This document shows positions 1-10,902 of a stretch of 64,000 nt of DNA, piece by piece (position 1 is the stretch's first letter; each line of letters opens with the position of its first letter). Where the stretch lies: the NCBI RefSeq assembly GCF_003473485.1, contig NC_053049.1:14508001-14572000 (forward strand), written 5' to 3'. The stretch comes from Medicago truncatula (lineage: Eukaryota > Streptophyta > Magnoliopsida > Fabales > Fabaceae). A program made the translations under genes and the position numbers. Under the pieces are notes generated by a model. That model was given only the letters and a program-made list of their open reading frames with translations. It searched no databases and was not told the origin of the DNA.

Positions 1-78
1 GGGATATAATTTTTTTTTAATTAAGTGTGATTAAGCCTCCACATATTGACTACTTATATTATATATACTCTCCATCAC

Positions 79-128
<50 letters not shown>

Positions 129-265
129 ACACAAAATTGTATTTTAAGGTAAAGTAATACAAACATCTGTAAATAAAAATCAAGGGGATTTTAAAAAATT
201 ATTGTTTATACTAATTTTGGATCTAAAATGGTTTGTTATGATCGACTAAAATGTAGTTAGGAGGT
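1..265. repeat. AT-rich leader with (AT)n microsatellite
   Basis: A dinucleotide AT run occupies 81-124. The remainder is AT-rich sequence in which I see no gene or recognisable element. Confidence 0.8.
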
Positions 266-284
266 TCTCCAAATCTAGGGGTTC

Positions 285-718
285 GAAAGGCGAGTGGTTA
301 GGGTGTTTTGTCAAATTCTTGGAGAAGTGAATGCTTTTGATGCGGAGTTGTGTGGAGTTTTGGAAGGTCTCCGGTGTGCAAGAAGATTAAGGTTCACTGT
401 AATAGAATTATATGTGGATTTTTTGATCGTGGTGAATATTATTATGAGGAGGCAGGAGAGTAATGCGAGTGGTAGGAGCCTTGTTCTGACAACTTCTTCA
501 AAAGGAATGTGACGGGAAGATTAAACATTCATATCATGAAGAAAATATGCGCGCTGACGTGTCAACTAATATTGGGTTATCATGAAGAATGAGATGACGT
601 TTTATGAGTCATGTTCGACTTAAATAAGTCATTTGTTAGTTGATGATTAAGCGGGGGTTACTTTTCAATCCTCCCTTTTGCTGGGCTTGGACCCTCCTTT
701 TCATAAAAAAAAAAATGA
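285..718 (+). mobile_element. LINE ORF2 remnant (RNase H end) with poly(A)
   Basis: Decayed 3' end of an L1-type LINE. The frame opening at 294 reads like the RVT_3-type RNase H domain that ends plant LINE ORF2, with the recognisable stretches ILGEVNAFDAELCGVLEGL and ARRLRFTVIELYVDF. The reading frame then breaks. In another frame, after about 520, a degraded HSYHEENMRAD-like segment matches the usual HSYREANRCAD region of the same domain. A GLGPSLL-like tail (about 675-702) and an A-run at 706-716 mark the 3' end. The 5' part of the element is absent, as expected for 5' truncation. Frameshifts and stops make it non-functional. Assignment is from memory of the family. Confidence 0.7.
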
Positions 719-1440
719 TTTTATTGTTTCATTTATATTTAACCAACGCTTTTATTTTTGAAATCTAGAAATCTATTTATGACCACTCAAACCCGTAGCA
801 CAAGAAGTACCTAGAAACAAGCCAAACAACCCTCCCATTTTTAAAGGAATAAGTCTATGATAATTCATAGTTCAGTCGAATTGTAAGCAAAATTTTACTA
901 TTGTTTGTTTCAGTCATAATTGGAAGTCAAACTTATTTGAACGATTCATCTTTAACTGAAACTCATTAATCACTTTAGCACTATGGATCACCAACCAGTA
1001 GGATGTTCACATTAACATCTTTTGACCACCGGCTAGGATGTTTTCATTGTTTTTAACGTCTTTCGTTAATGATGTGCTCTAGCGTTTCTACAAATACTCT
1101 TGCTTTCTATGTTGTAATTCATCTCTTCCGTTGGTTTACCATGTATCCTATGTATGTTTTCATGGTTTGAATGTTTATTTTAAAAAAATATCTTGTGAAA
1201 AATACTTCATTTAATTTAATATGAATCAGAAATTGATACATACACGATGTCACAAATTTGAAAAGAAAGATCATGCCAACAAATTTTATAGTTTCATTAA
1301 TTATTAAAATAGTATGCATTGACATTATGAGTGTGAACCGATGGAGGTGCTAAACACATGAGACATGACTATGGATGGTCAAGAGAAAAATGAAAAATAT
1401 GCTTAGAGGTATATTCATATTTATTTATGGATGGCATCTT
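719..1440. other. Intergenic, nothing recognised
   Basis: AT-rich sequence with no credible coding frame or repeat structure that I can identify. Confidence 0.6.
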
Positions 1441-1550
1441 CATTTTTTTTAGACAGAGGAAATGACAAAGCCATTATAAACTCACACACAAGTGGAGGTA
1501 CCAGGTTCAAACCACGATCATGGTATCCGGCATAACAATTCTGTTATTTT
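1441..1550 (-). mobile_element. tRNA-derived SINE, family B (diverged)
   Basis: Read on the minus strand this matches the SINE at 47312-47464: a TTAT-GCCGGAT-CCATGA segment, a degenerate box B (GGTTTGAACC), the GTACCTCCACTTGTG block, and the tail AGTTTATAATGGCTTTGTCATTT. A T-run at 1443-1450 is the remains of the A-rich tail. It has more substitutions than the second copy and no clear target duplication, so it is older. Confidence 0.65.
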
Positions 1551-1560
1551 GATGACGGCA

Positions 1561-1857
1561 TCATCATCTTTATCATTATCTTTATCAAATGATTTTTATA
1601 AACAAAAAGATCTGAAGAAAAAAATAATCAAATCAGGTATCATATGACTATACTTCATACTTTTACCACTAAACCACTTCTGTTTTTGTTGAAATATTGT
1701 TGTTTCCAAAATTGATATAAAACACTAACGCATTTTTTTAAAGTCACAAACACACTAGAGGTTCCTTTTCTACATCTGTTTCTTCTTATTATTAGCTGTC
1801 ACTTTATTGATGACAATTCTTTTTCATTTTTTTTTTTGAAAGAACAATTCTTTATCA
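1561..1857. other. Intergenic, nothing recognised
   Basis: AT-rich spacer between a SINE and a microsatellite, with no supported feature. Confidence 0.5.
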
Positions 1858-1869
1858 TTATTATTATTA

Positions 1870-1940
<71 letters not shown>
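1858..1940. repeat. (ATT)n microsatellite
   Basis: About 27 copies of TTA/ATT with one early TGT interruption. Poly-Ile and poly-Leu reading frames across it are artefacts of the repeat. Confidence 0.95.
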
Positions 1941-2379
1941 TTCTTTTGGTTACCACATAAAAATTCTTTTTCATTTTTTTCCTTCTTTCGATTACCACAT
2001 AACAATTCCTTTTCATTTTCATTTTTATAGATTTAAGCCCTTGCGGTTACGATCAGTTTTTTGTGTACGCTTACTTAATGTTACGATATTAAAGATGCAT
2101 CTTTAAAATTGTTGACAATTTAACTGATTCGTATGATAATTTTATCATTAAAAGCTTCACTTTTTAGTGTAATTTTGTCGGCCTCTTTGTTTCTCCTATA
2201 TTGTATTATTTGAAGTTATTTATTATGCCTTTTTATTTGCAAAAAGCACTACACTAGATTATAACATTACTTTGCTTTTTCACTTTGACTTTTGAAACAT
2301 GTTTACTATTTTCAATTTGCTTATTTTAGTTGTTCTTTTAATATGAATGTAATCGAATATTGAGGTTGAGAAAGAAGGA

Positions 2380-2970
2380 ATTCGGGAACACAACCTGATA
2401 ATATTATTTGTATATGATTCGAGTGTCCGATTTAATTTGTATATGTCTGTTTCCAATGCTTTTTCAAACCATCAATGAAACTAATCTCTAGGTGAATTAT
2501 AGGATTGACAACCCTACTTTCATCCAAACAAGACAGTAGTAAATTGTTTAGTTTCTTAATTAAATATTTGAATCGAATCTAAGTATGAATCTAGAGTTTT
2601 GTTTCATCTTAAGCAAACATCACAATTATAACTTAGTAAATTATGGCAAAATAAAATTAAAACTTCCATTCTTATATTCTACTTTCGTATATTAAAAGAT
2701 AGGTCATAAACTAATAATTAACCGCATTAATTCCAAAAATGAAGGTAGGGGGAATAAAAGATAGCTTAATCTTTGTTACGTATCTGAATCAAACCAACCT
2801 AATCTCACGTTGGGCAGGGCAGCTGAAACTTTGCAACCATTTTATCTCTTTTCTTCTATTTACTTCTAATAAATTCTGCTAATTTCTAAGTTCAACGACA
2901 ATCCATGTGGAGATGATAACTTACTATTGTATTACTTTTCTACGATTTGATGCATTTGCAAATAATCGTC
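2380..2970 (-). mobile_element. Retroelement-like dispersed repeat (LTR debris)
   Basis: Shares a long diverged similarity with 43900-44790. Landmarks in the same order in both are CAATGCTTTTTCAA or TAATGCTTTTTCAA, ATAGGATTGACAACCCT, GAATCTAAGTATGAATCTAG, and ATCAAACC(A/G)ACCTAATCTCACG. It ends in a version of the ATTACTT...ACGATTTG...CATTTGCAAA motif (about 2928-2962), which recurs at 4505, 47680 and 55270 and, inverted, at 15220. No coding capacity remains. The orientation given is by that motif and is arbitrary. Probably LTR or untranslated retrotransposon sequence. Confidence 0.5.
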
Positions 2971-3380
2971 CATCAAAACCCCTAGCCACAACATGACAAT
3001 CACTTGGAGGGGATGAGAATAAGTCATGTTACAATATTTTCAACATATTTTTTAGTTATTTTATCAGTCATTTGAGTCAATAAAGAGGGGTTTGATAGAT
3101 GATGTTCATGGTTTTAAGGGATATATTGTAATATTTTCAATTGAGTGATGTAAGTATGTTTCTAGACAATTTCATAGGTGTTGAGTCTTTTATTTAAAAA
3201 TCATGTAATTCGGAAAAACAAGGCACCTCATGGTAGTTTTGGAAGACATGAAATGAAGGTTGGCAATGTTTAAGAAGGTTTTGAAAAAAATTACAAGTTG
3301 AGAAAATTTTGCCTCAAGTCCCAAGACCAATTTAGAGAAGGAAAATACTCGATGAAACAAAAAAGCAAAAACAACATTGA

Positions 3381-4560
3381 AGGTTGAGATCATGCGCCTC
3401 AGATGTGTGGGACATATAGCTTTTTTTCTCTTTGTCAGCTGCTACATGCCTAGCCCCATACACGTCGCACATGCTGTTCCAGGAAAATATAACATTTTAT
3501 TGTATTTTTCTCTGTGGGTTTGGAAAAAGCCCAGATTTTCAACCCAAACCCAGCAGAAAATATGCATATAAATATAACTCATTCCACTCAAAAATATTCA
3601 TTCAAAACTTAACGGTTCAAGAGGAAGGCAAGCGCTAGGAGCATCAAGAAGATTCTCTCTCCTCAACCTTTGTTCTTAGAGTATTATTTATTTCTTTTGA
3701 ATTGTGTCTTTTGTTACCATGAGTAACAAAACACCTTTTGATTAGGGTTTAAGATGAACCTCTATTTATTTGTTAGGTTTTAATAATGAACGTCTTTTAT
3801 TCAATGATGATTTGAGATCTATTTAATTTTTTATATGTATCAAACAATGTAATGCTTTCATACACTAGGGATTGTGACATACCTAGCCAATGTGATTGAC
3901 CTTAAATTAGGTGAGGATTGGGATCCAACTTACATCAAAATCGTTATATATGAACTTTATTCTTCTATCTCTAATTAATTAGGGTTATTCTTATTTCTTT
4001 AATCAATTAGGGTTTGTTTGGGTATGTGGTGAAATTCTAATATTCGTACGTAAAGTGGTTTCTTTAGATGAAAATTTCAACTATCCTACGTTTAAATTAC
4101 CTGTGAGAGTCTAATTCTTCGCTTTAATAACTATTAGAACGTGTATGAAACTGTAGAGAATTGACGATCATGTACCCTCGTATTGCAAGTATGACCTTTA
4201 AGGTGATTGATGAGCAACATGGCATCGGGAAGGATGCTAGATCCCACCGAACTAACCGTTTGAATAAGAACTATCAATTCATAACTGGTAATTGTATTTT
4301 CATTAATTCCTACAAAGAGGTAGAGGGGATTCAAAGAATCCTAATCCATGCTAAAACTTTGACTCATACCCGTTTTATTTTTTGCATCCCATCCAACTGA
4401 TTTGCGCAATTAAATCAAACTTGCAAACTCCCTCCATTTTACTGATTTTAATAGGTTTAACTAACTGCATCGTCGAAACAAAAATCCATGTAGGAAAGAT
4501 TTTACTTACCACTTTATTACTTGGAAACGATTTGGTGTACTTGCCAAATTAAGTCATTAG
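3381..4560 (-). mobile_element. Retroelement-like dispersed repeat (LTR debris), second block
   Basis: Contains CATCAAGAAGATTCTCTCTCC followed by a GAACCTCTATTTATTTGTTAG block that parallels 43700-43840. It ends with TTTATTACTTGGAAACGATT and GGTGTACTTGCC at about 4510-4547, another copy of the recurring retroelement terminal motif. Short open frames inside have no recognised product. With 2380-2970 it probably represents pieces of one or two related LTR-type elements. Confidence 0.45.
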
Positions 4561-5415
4561 GGGGCGAACCTCCAATCACACCATGAGTCGTGTCCATGAC
4601 TCCTAAATTTGAATCAAAAGTTAACTAATTGACAAAGGCGGAACATATTCCCTAAATAGATATGGATAAAACCACACCCCTGAGATGACCTAAATTCTTT
4701 ACGCAACTCACTAAACAAAAACAAAACAACAGAAGGAGGTATATTTTTGGCCGAAGTACAATTGATCAAATCATGAAAGCACAAATAGTGCAGAACGTCC
4801 CCATGAATTGGAAAGCAACAAAGATAGGTATATGAATGGAGGTCATGAAGAGACAAGCACTTGGTGAAGGATTTCGAAAACTTTCAAGTTTGCGAATTTC
4901 CGCTTTATATTGCCATCATGGGAGATAAACAAATCAAGGGATTTAGATCATGGAAAGATAGAAAGGTGTGGCTCAATGCCTTAGATCGTGCCTAAAATAT
5001 GTTACCATACTCGAGTGCACCCGAGCGCATTGCCATAGTCCACGAGTTTGTGGGACACGCCTCTGGAAATTCCCAAAAGAGGAGTCGCTTCAAATCTACA
5101 CACATTAAATGTTGGACATTCCTCCACTCAACGTTCCTAAGCTCCCGACATGCCAATATAAGTGTGGCTCCACGCCACGCCCTAGGCACGATCACATTTT
5201 ACACATCGAAGCAATTTTCTATTTTGCAGGTTTTTTCCACCGTCGTCAAACAGTCTCCGCCACTTCAGAGCTCTTAAACCGATGTACCAAATCGTCGCCA
5301 GAATAAAGTAGAGATTGCGTTATCATGGTTTTGTTTAAGGGCATATCACCTTTGTGTTAAATACAAAGTATTTAACCATCATTTATGAATTACTACATTA
5401 TATTGTATTTTATAT
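4561..5415. other. Intergenic with unassigned open frames
   Basis: Open frames of 67-92 codons overlap on both strands at 4992-5306. I recognise no family in either, and base composition is unremarkable. It may be eroded retroelement coding sequence. No gene is claimed. Confidence 0.4.
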
Positions 5416-5426
5416 AAAAAGTGATC

Positions 5427-5558
5427 ATGACTGTCCCTGTAAGCTTAACTCAGTTGGTAGGGACAAATGCATATTATATGCAGGGGTCGGGGTTCGAACT
5501 CTGACACTCCACATTAAAAATGTATGAGTTCCAGCCATTAGACTACCTGACAAAAAAA
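5427..5558 (+). mobile_element. tRNA-derived SINE, family A, with target duplication
   Basis: Starts CTGTAAGCTTAACTCAGTTG (box A-like), followed by GTAGGGAC, TATATGCAGGGGTCGGGG, box B GGTTCGAACTC, then ATGTATGAGTTCCAGCCATT and a GACTACCTGAC end with an A-tail. The 11-bp sequence AAAAAGTGATC flanks it at 5416-5426 and 5559-5569, fitting a target-site duplication. The same family occurs inverted at about 40498-40640 and as a fragment at 39977-40026. Confidence 0.75.
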
Positions 5559-5569
5559 AAAAAGTGATC

Positions 5570-6233
5570 CTCGCTTCAAAAATAAAAAATAAAGGTGATC
5601 CTAACGTGCCAAAGACACTTAGTTTACATATTTGAAAATGAAAAGCATATGTTTCACATACGCATTGAATAAGTAACGCCCGCACCTGTCAATGTTCCTA
5701 TCTCCTTATATTCATTTATAAAAGTTGTTCCCATCTACTTTATCCTAACCGAAATTATTGTCAATTGTCATGATAAATTATTATTGTCAAATTTTATACT
5801 TATGTTAGGTGATTGTTAAATTATTGTCATATTTTTACTAGCAAGAAAGGAACATGAATTAGTTTCCTTAATTTCATTTTTTTTGAAAAGGAATGCAGAA
5901 TAATGATGAGGCTGGAACAACATCTTTTTATTGATTCAAAGCTGGAACAACCTTAATTTATAGATTTTATAACATTAGTGAATCTTTTTTAAGAAGAAAC
6001 AGGGAAAAAAATATAAAGCAAAAAGATCACGAAAAGTAATAAGCTAAAGTTAGCTTGTTTGGCAGTTCCCTATTAAAAAACATTGCTTTATTTTTTGAGG
6101 GAATAACATACTTTTTTTATGCGGTCATATTAGAAATTGAAACAACCCTAGGCATCAGTTGTAAATACACAGAAATGAGGGGCATGGCTGCAACTGCAAA
6201 GACAATGCATAACTTATATGATAAAATAACTAA

Positions 6234-6238
<5 letters not shown>
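5570..6238. other. Upstream spacer of the ANN4-like gene
   Basis: AT-rich sequence. Short open frames such as 6055-6324 run into the CT microsatellite and are not supported as genes. Confidence 0.5.

Positions 6239-6292
<54 letters not shown>
6239..6292. repeat. (CT)n microsatellite
   Basis: An uninterrupted CT/TC run of about 26 units, roughly 330 bp upstream of the annexin start codon. CT/GA runs are common near plant promoters, but a regulatory role here is only conjecture. Confidence 0.95.
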
Positions 6293-6295
<3 letters not shown>

Positions 6296-6514
6296 CATCA
6301 TATTTAAGCAGCCTTTATTATTGAAGTATACATCTAGGTTATAATTTTCACCTTAAATATTTTGCTGTTACCTTAATAATATAACCATCACAATTAATTT
6401 GAGTTTTTTATTTTATATTTAACCGGTTCATACTTGATTGGTCAAAAGTCGTAAACTTCATTTGATCATTTTCATTATTACATTTAAAATGACAAAATTA
6501 GCCTTGTTGGGCCC

Positions 6515-6521
6515 TATAAAA
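6515..6521 (+). promoter_or_regulatory. TATA box of the ANN4-like annexin
   Basis: TATAAAA inside GGGCCCTATAAAATG, 101 bp upstream of the start codon at 6622. The position fits a 5' leader of about 70 bases. Confidence 0.55.
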
Positions 6522-6621
6522 TGAAGAAACCTTTCACTGAATAGAACATATAACTGTCCCTTACTCATCATATTTAATTGCTACAATATTGTCTCAACTC
6601 TATCAAAAACTTTCCCAGAAT

Positions 6622-9600
6622 ATGGCATTCAATCAAGAGTTAGAAGCTATAACTCAAGCTTTCTCAGGTTCTCTATTTCTCAACTTGTACCATATTAAAT
6701 TATTACTACATATTATTATTTTCAATATTGATTTTAGTATTCATGCCCAATTGATGGTATTTGATGAATTAATGATGTAATTTTCAGGACATGGGGTGGA
6801 TGAGAAATCATTGATAGCAGTATTGGGAAAATGGGATCCTTTGGAGAGAGAAACTTATAGGAAGAAGACATCACATTTCTTCATTGAAGATCATGAACGC
6901 CAATTTCAAAGGTGGAATGATCATTGTGTTCGTCTTCTCAAACATGAGTTTGTGCGTTTTAAGGTAACATTTTTCAATTCAATTTGTTCTATTTTTGAAA
7001 ATTGAGAGATTGATTTTCATGGACAGATGATGATGTTTTTTTTTTTTTAATAGAAATGTTGAAGGTTTTTTTTATTTGAAAATGGTAAATTTTATTTTGA
7101 TTATATAGATGAAGGATGCAAGCTAAGAATATACTATGACTTTTACCAAACAAAAAGAATTCTTCAAAAAAAAAAAAAAACAAAACAAAAAGAATATATT
7201 ATGAATTTTACAAAATAAAAAGGATATGTTTTTTGGTAGAAAAAAGGATATATGATATTTTAAATTTTTTTAAACAGTCATTTAATTAGATCTGAGATTT
7301 GTTGAAATTATTATAAAACTAATGAAATAAAGTAGTATTATGATAAAATCTGATTAAAAAGATTAAATGCATATGCAAAAGCAAATTTCACAAAAACTTT
7401 TTATAAGTTTTACACTATAATTGATTGTCGTATGACATATGTTTTTAACTATTATTCCCTAAAAAAATGTTTTTAGCTATTATTGTTACTTTTTTTTTTT
7501 TGAATAAAGCTATTATTGTTACTTGTTAACATAATTAATACATCTTTAAAAAAAAAACATAATTAATACTTGTGACTTCATGATCTTACTTAGAAGACAA
7601 TTAGATAAAAATATAATTAGGGTTTAATAAGTAAGTGGTCCCCCTAAATATATCAACATTTGATTTTAGTCCTCCTAAAATATTTCTTAGGTTTTTAGTT
7701 CCCTAAAAATTTTCATCTATGAAATTAGTCCATATTTTTTAGTCAACTCATGCCTAACCTTCATATTTTTTATTGAAATTTACCAGAAATGGGTAGAATA
7801 TTATGACAATCTCTCCAAAAAAAAAATAGAATTTTTTAACAAAACATGAATTAAATATGAATTTTTATGTTTTTGGTGTTAAGATTTTTTATGAATTTTT
7901 TAACACCAAAAACATAAAAATTCATATTTAATTCATGTTTTGTTAAAAAAATCTAATTTGTTTTTTGGAAAATATTGTCATAATTTTCTACACATTTCTG
8001 AACAATTTCAATAAAAAAATATGAAGGTTAGACATGAGTTGACTAAAAAGTAGGGTCTAATTTCATATATGAAAAATTTTGGAGGACCAAAAGCCTAAAA
8101 AATATGTTAGGGGGACTAAAATCAAATGTTGGTATATTTAAAGGATCATTTAGTTATTTAAACCTTATAATTAAAAAGAAAATTCAACTATAATAGAATA
8201 AACCAATCACAAGTTGGAAAAATATATTTTGTTGTGTGGTCCCTTGTGTGTTGACTTTTCTATGTAAAATATATCAGAATGCAGTGGTGCTTTGGAGCAT
8301 GCACCCTTGGGAAAGAGATGCCCGTTTAGCAAAAGAGGCCCTAAAGAAAGGCTCAATTTCATATGGTGTACTGATTGAGATTGCATGCACAAGATCTTCA
8401 GAGGAACTATTGGGAGCTAGGAAGGCATACCATTCCCTCTTTGACCATTCCATTGAAGAAGATGTTGCATCTCACATCCATGGCAATGATAGAAAGGTAT
8501 ATACATCAAGTTGTCCTATATAGAGCTAATAAAGTTTTATGTTTTTCTTTTAATCTATCTAATCTCATGGTTTTAAATTATCGTCGTGGTCACGCTATAG
8601 TTTTTGATTTTGCGGCTTCAATTGCAGTTGTGTTGATATTAAAACCGCTTCATTTTTTTCTTTGAAATTTACAAAAGAAAATGAAATTTCATAAAAAAAA
8701 ATTTAAAACTTGGCCAGCTCGAAGCAAACGGAACTGCCCGACCCACATTAATTTTTAGGCTAATCGGACTAGACTATAAATTGATTTTTGGTGTTTTCTG
8801 TCCCACCCCGCATTTCTCAAAACTCTTGATTTGTCCGGATTACATAATTCATATGTGTAAAAAGCACCATGCATTTTTTTTTTTTCATGTAACAATCTGG
8901 ACAAATCAGTGTTTTGAGAAATGTTGGTGCCTAAAAGAAATTATCTTGATTTTTAGCTTGTTCTATTACAGCTCAATCCATGCTAAAATAGAGGCTGTCA
9001 TATTAGGTTGGACTCATTTTGATAACCCTACCACTAAGTGTATATAGAAAATGTCCAAACTTAGACAATGATATGTAAATATTGAATTGGACAAAATAAA
9101 TTATGAATGTTAGATTTCAAAGCTTTTTTAGGTGAATTAGTATTATTTATATGGATATGATCTCCCCCCTTATTTGTTATTTGAAATATATAAAACTAAT
9201 AACACCTATTGCTTTTGCAAAACAGCTCTTGGTTGCACTTGTGAGTGCCTATAGATATGAAGGAACAAAGGTTAAAGATGACACTGCAAAATCAGAGGCT
9301 AAAACACTTTCCAATGCCATTAAGAATGCTCAAAACAAGCCAATTGTTGAGGATGATGAAGTAATAAGGATATTGGCAACAAGAAGCAAGCTACATCTTC
9401 AAGCAGTTTACAAGCACTATAAAGAGATTTCTGGGAAGAATCTTGAAGAGGTATTATAAATAAATAAACACTAATGCATATATACATCATAATGTCATAA
9501 GAAATTCTATAGTATAATCCTCATGTTATTACTTACTACCTTAAGTTTTAGATCTTATGTTGTACTAAACATTATAAAGTCCATTTGGATTGATTTATTT

Positions 9601-10191
9601 GAGTTTATCGACTTGCATAAACACTTATTAGGACTTAGGATCTTAATAAATTATGCATAAGCATTACATTATGATAAGCGCCTATGCTATAAACTACAAA
9701 TGTTTAATTCAATAGTTAATCCAAACATATAACTTATAGGATTCTATTTCTGATTAATTTTTTTTTTTACCTTTTGCTAGGATCTTAATGACTTAAGGTT
9801 TAAAGAGACTGTGCAATGCCTTTGTACTCCACAAGTATATTTTAGCAAGGTAAGATAAAGTTACAAATTCAAAATTCAACCTCTTAAGTGGTTGCTTCTA
9901 TTTTCCTTTCTTCTCTTTTTGTTGTATAATAACATAACTATATATATGTATATAATGCATGTTTTTATTTTTTGTACATAGGTTTTGGATGCAGCATTGA
10001 AAAATGATGTGAATAAGAATATCAAGAAATCACTTACTCGTGTGATTGTTACTAGAGCTGACATTGATATGAAGGAGATAAAGGCTGAGTATAATAACTT
10101 ATATGGAGTTTCTTTACCTCAGAAAATTGAAGAGACTGCTAAAGGGAACTACAAGGATTTCTTGCTAACCTTGATTGCCAGAGGAGGCTAA
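6622..10191 (+). CDS. ANN4-like: Annexin, ANN4 type, 314 aa, six exons
   Basis: Calcium/phospholipid-binding annexin of the plant D4 class, cytosolic and recruited to membranes. Exons: 6622-6667, 6788-6963, 8278-8496, 9226-9450, 9781-9849, 9982-10191. All junctions are GT-AG, and the total of 945 nt closes in frame. Seen: start MAFNQELEAI, an RDARLAKEALKKG-type repeat 2, HSLFDHSIEEDVASHIHG, the VIRILATRSK segment with the IRI tripeptide linked to actin binding in plant annexins, and the C-terminus KGNYKDFLLTL. The usual repeat 1 GWGTDE loop is GHGVDE here. The repeat 4 GTDE loop is absent, replaced by NDVNKNIKKSLTR. Arabidopsis ANN4 has the same kind of loss as I remember it, so canonical type II Ca2+ sites look degenerate. 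Intron 2 hosts a palindromic MITE. It converges tail-to-tail on the next annexin, 711 bp away. Confidence 0.93.
7620..8165. mobile_element. Palindromic MITE inside annexin intron 2
   Basis: Long terminal inverted repeats run from GGGTTTAATAAGTAAGTGGT to a matching ATTTAAACCT end. TATAATTA flanks both sides (7612-7619 and 8166-8173). A nearly perfect internal palindrome (about 7838-7950) centres on the AACACCAAAAACATAAAAAT region. The related copy at 52831-53328 has the same ends and centre. Probably a MULE-derived non-autonomous element. It carries no coding sequence and lies wholly within the intron. Confidence 0.75.
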
Positions 10192-10902
10192 TTAATGAAA
10201 TTAATAAAAGAACAAACCTTTGGTAATGTTTTGAAAGATGAAATTTGAGTTTAAACTTTACGTCTCATGTATTGTTTATCAATTGAAATTTGTATTGATT
10301 GATGTTACTGCTTTATGCTTCACCTTGTGTTGTTATTGTTGTCACAAAAGAGAAATTATAAAAGATGTAATCGAATAAAATGTTTTGTTGTTTCATTTAT
10401 GAAATAAAGAGATATTTGTCGATCAAACAAAAAATTATCTTTTATGATTCTAAGGCACACATCTATTCAACAATAGTGTTGAATAGGATTGATACCGTCC
10501 CTTGAGACCAAACACAGTCTCCTTTGAAACTTCAAGCATATGTTTAGTTAAACTTTGGCACAACCTAAATTGCGATCGGATGCAATTTTTTTTATTTGAC
10601 ATACGCTAAAATGGTATCTTATGCATTTTTCGGGTACATTTGTAGCTTGTACTTTAAAGTGTGTTCGACAACTGATCCATCGCAAAACCAAACAACCTTA
10701 TCGCTTCAAATGAAGTTTCATTGGATTTTACATCGAGCATTGTTTTTGACGTCCTTCATTCAAATAAGAAATAACAACAAAAAGAAAAGACAAGTAATTC
10801 CACATTTCTAAATTATTATAATAGTATTATTGTCATCACCATCAATTATTTATTATTTAAAACAAAACAGCAATTTTAAGACATGTTCTTATAACAAGCA
10901 CT
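10192..10902. other. Convergent 3' region between two annexins
   Basis: Holds the 3' untranslated regions of two genes that point at each other. AATAAA-like signals include AATAAA at 10202-10207 (+). A 71-codon frame at 10596-10811 is unsupported. Confidence 0.5.

Noticed and set aside
1799..2106. Poly-Ile and poly-Leu frames on both strands
   Set aside because: They are translations of the ATT microsatellite, not proteins.
4992..5306. Opposed frames that could be a small gene
   Set aside because: Both strands are open over the same bases and neither resembles a known protein.
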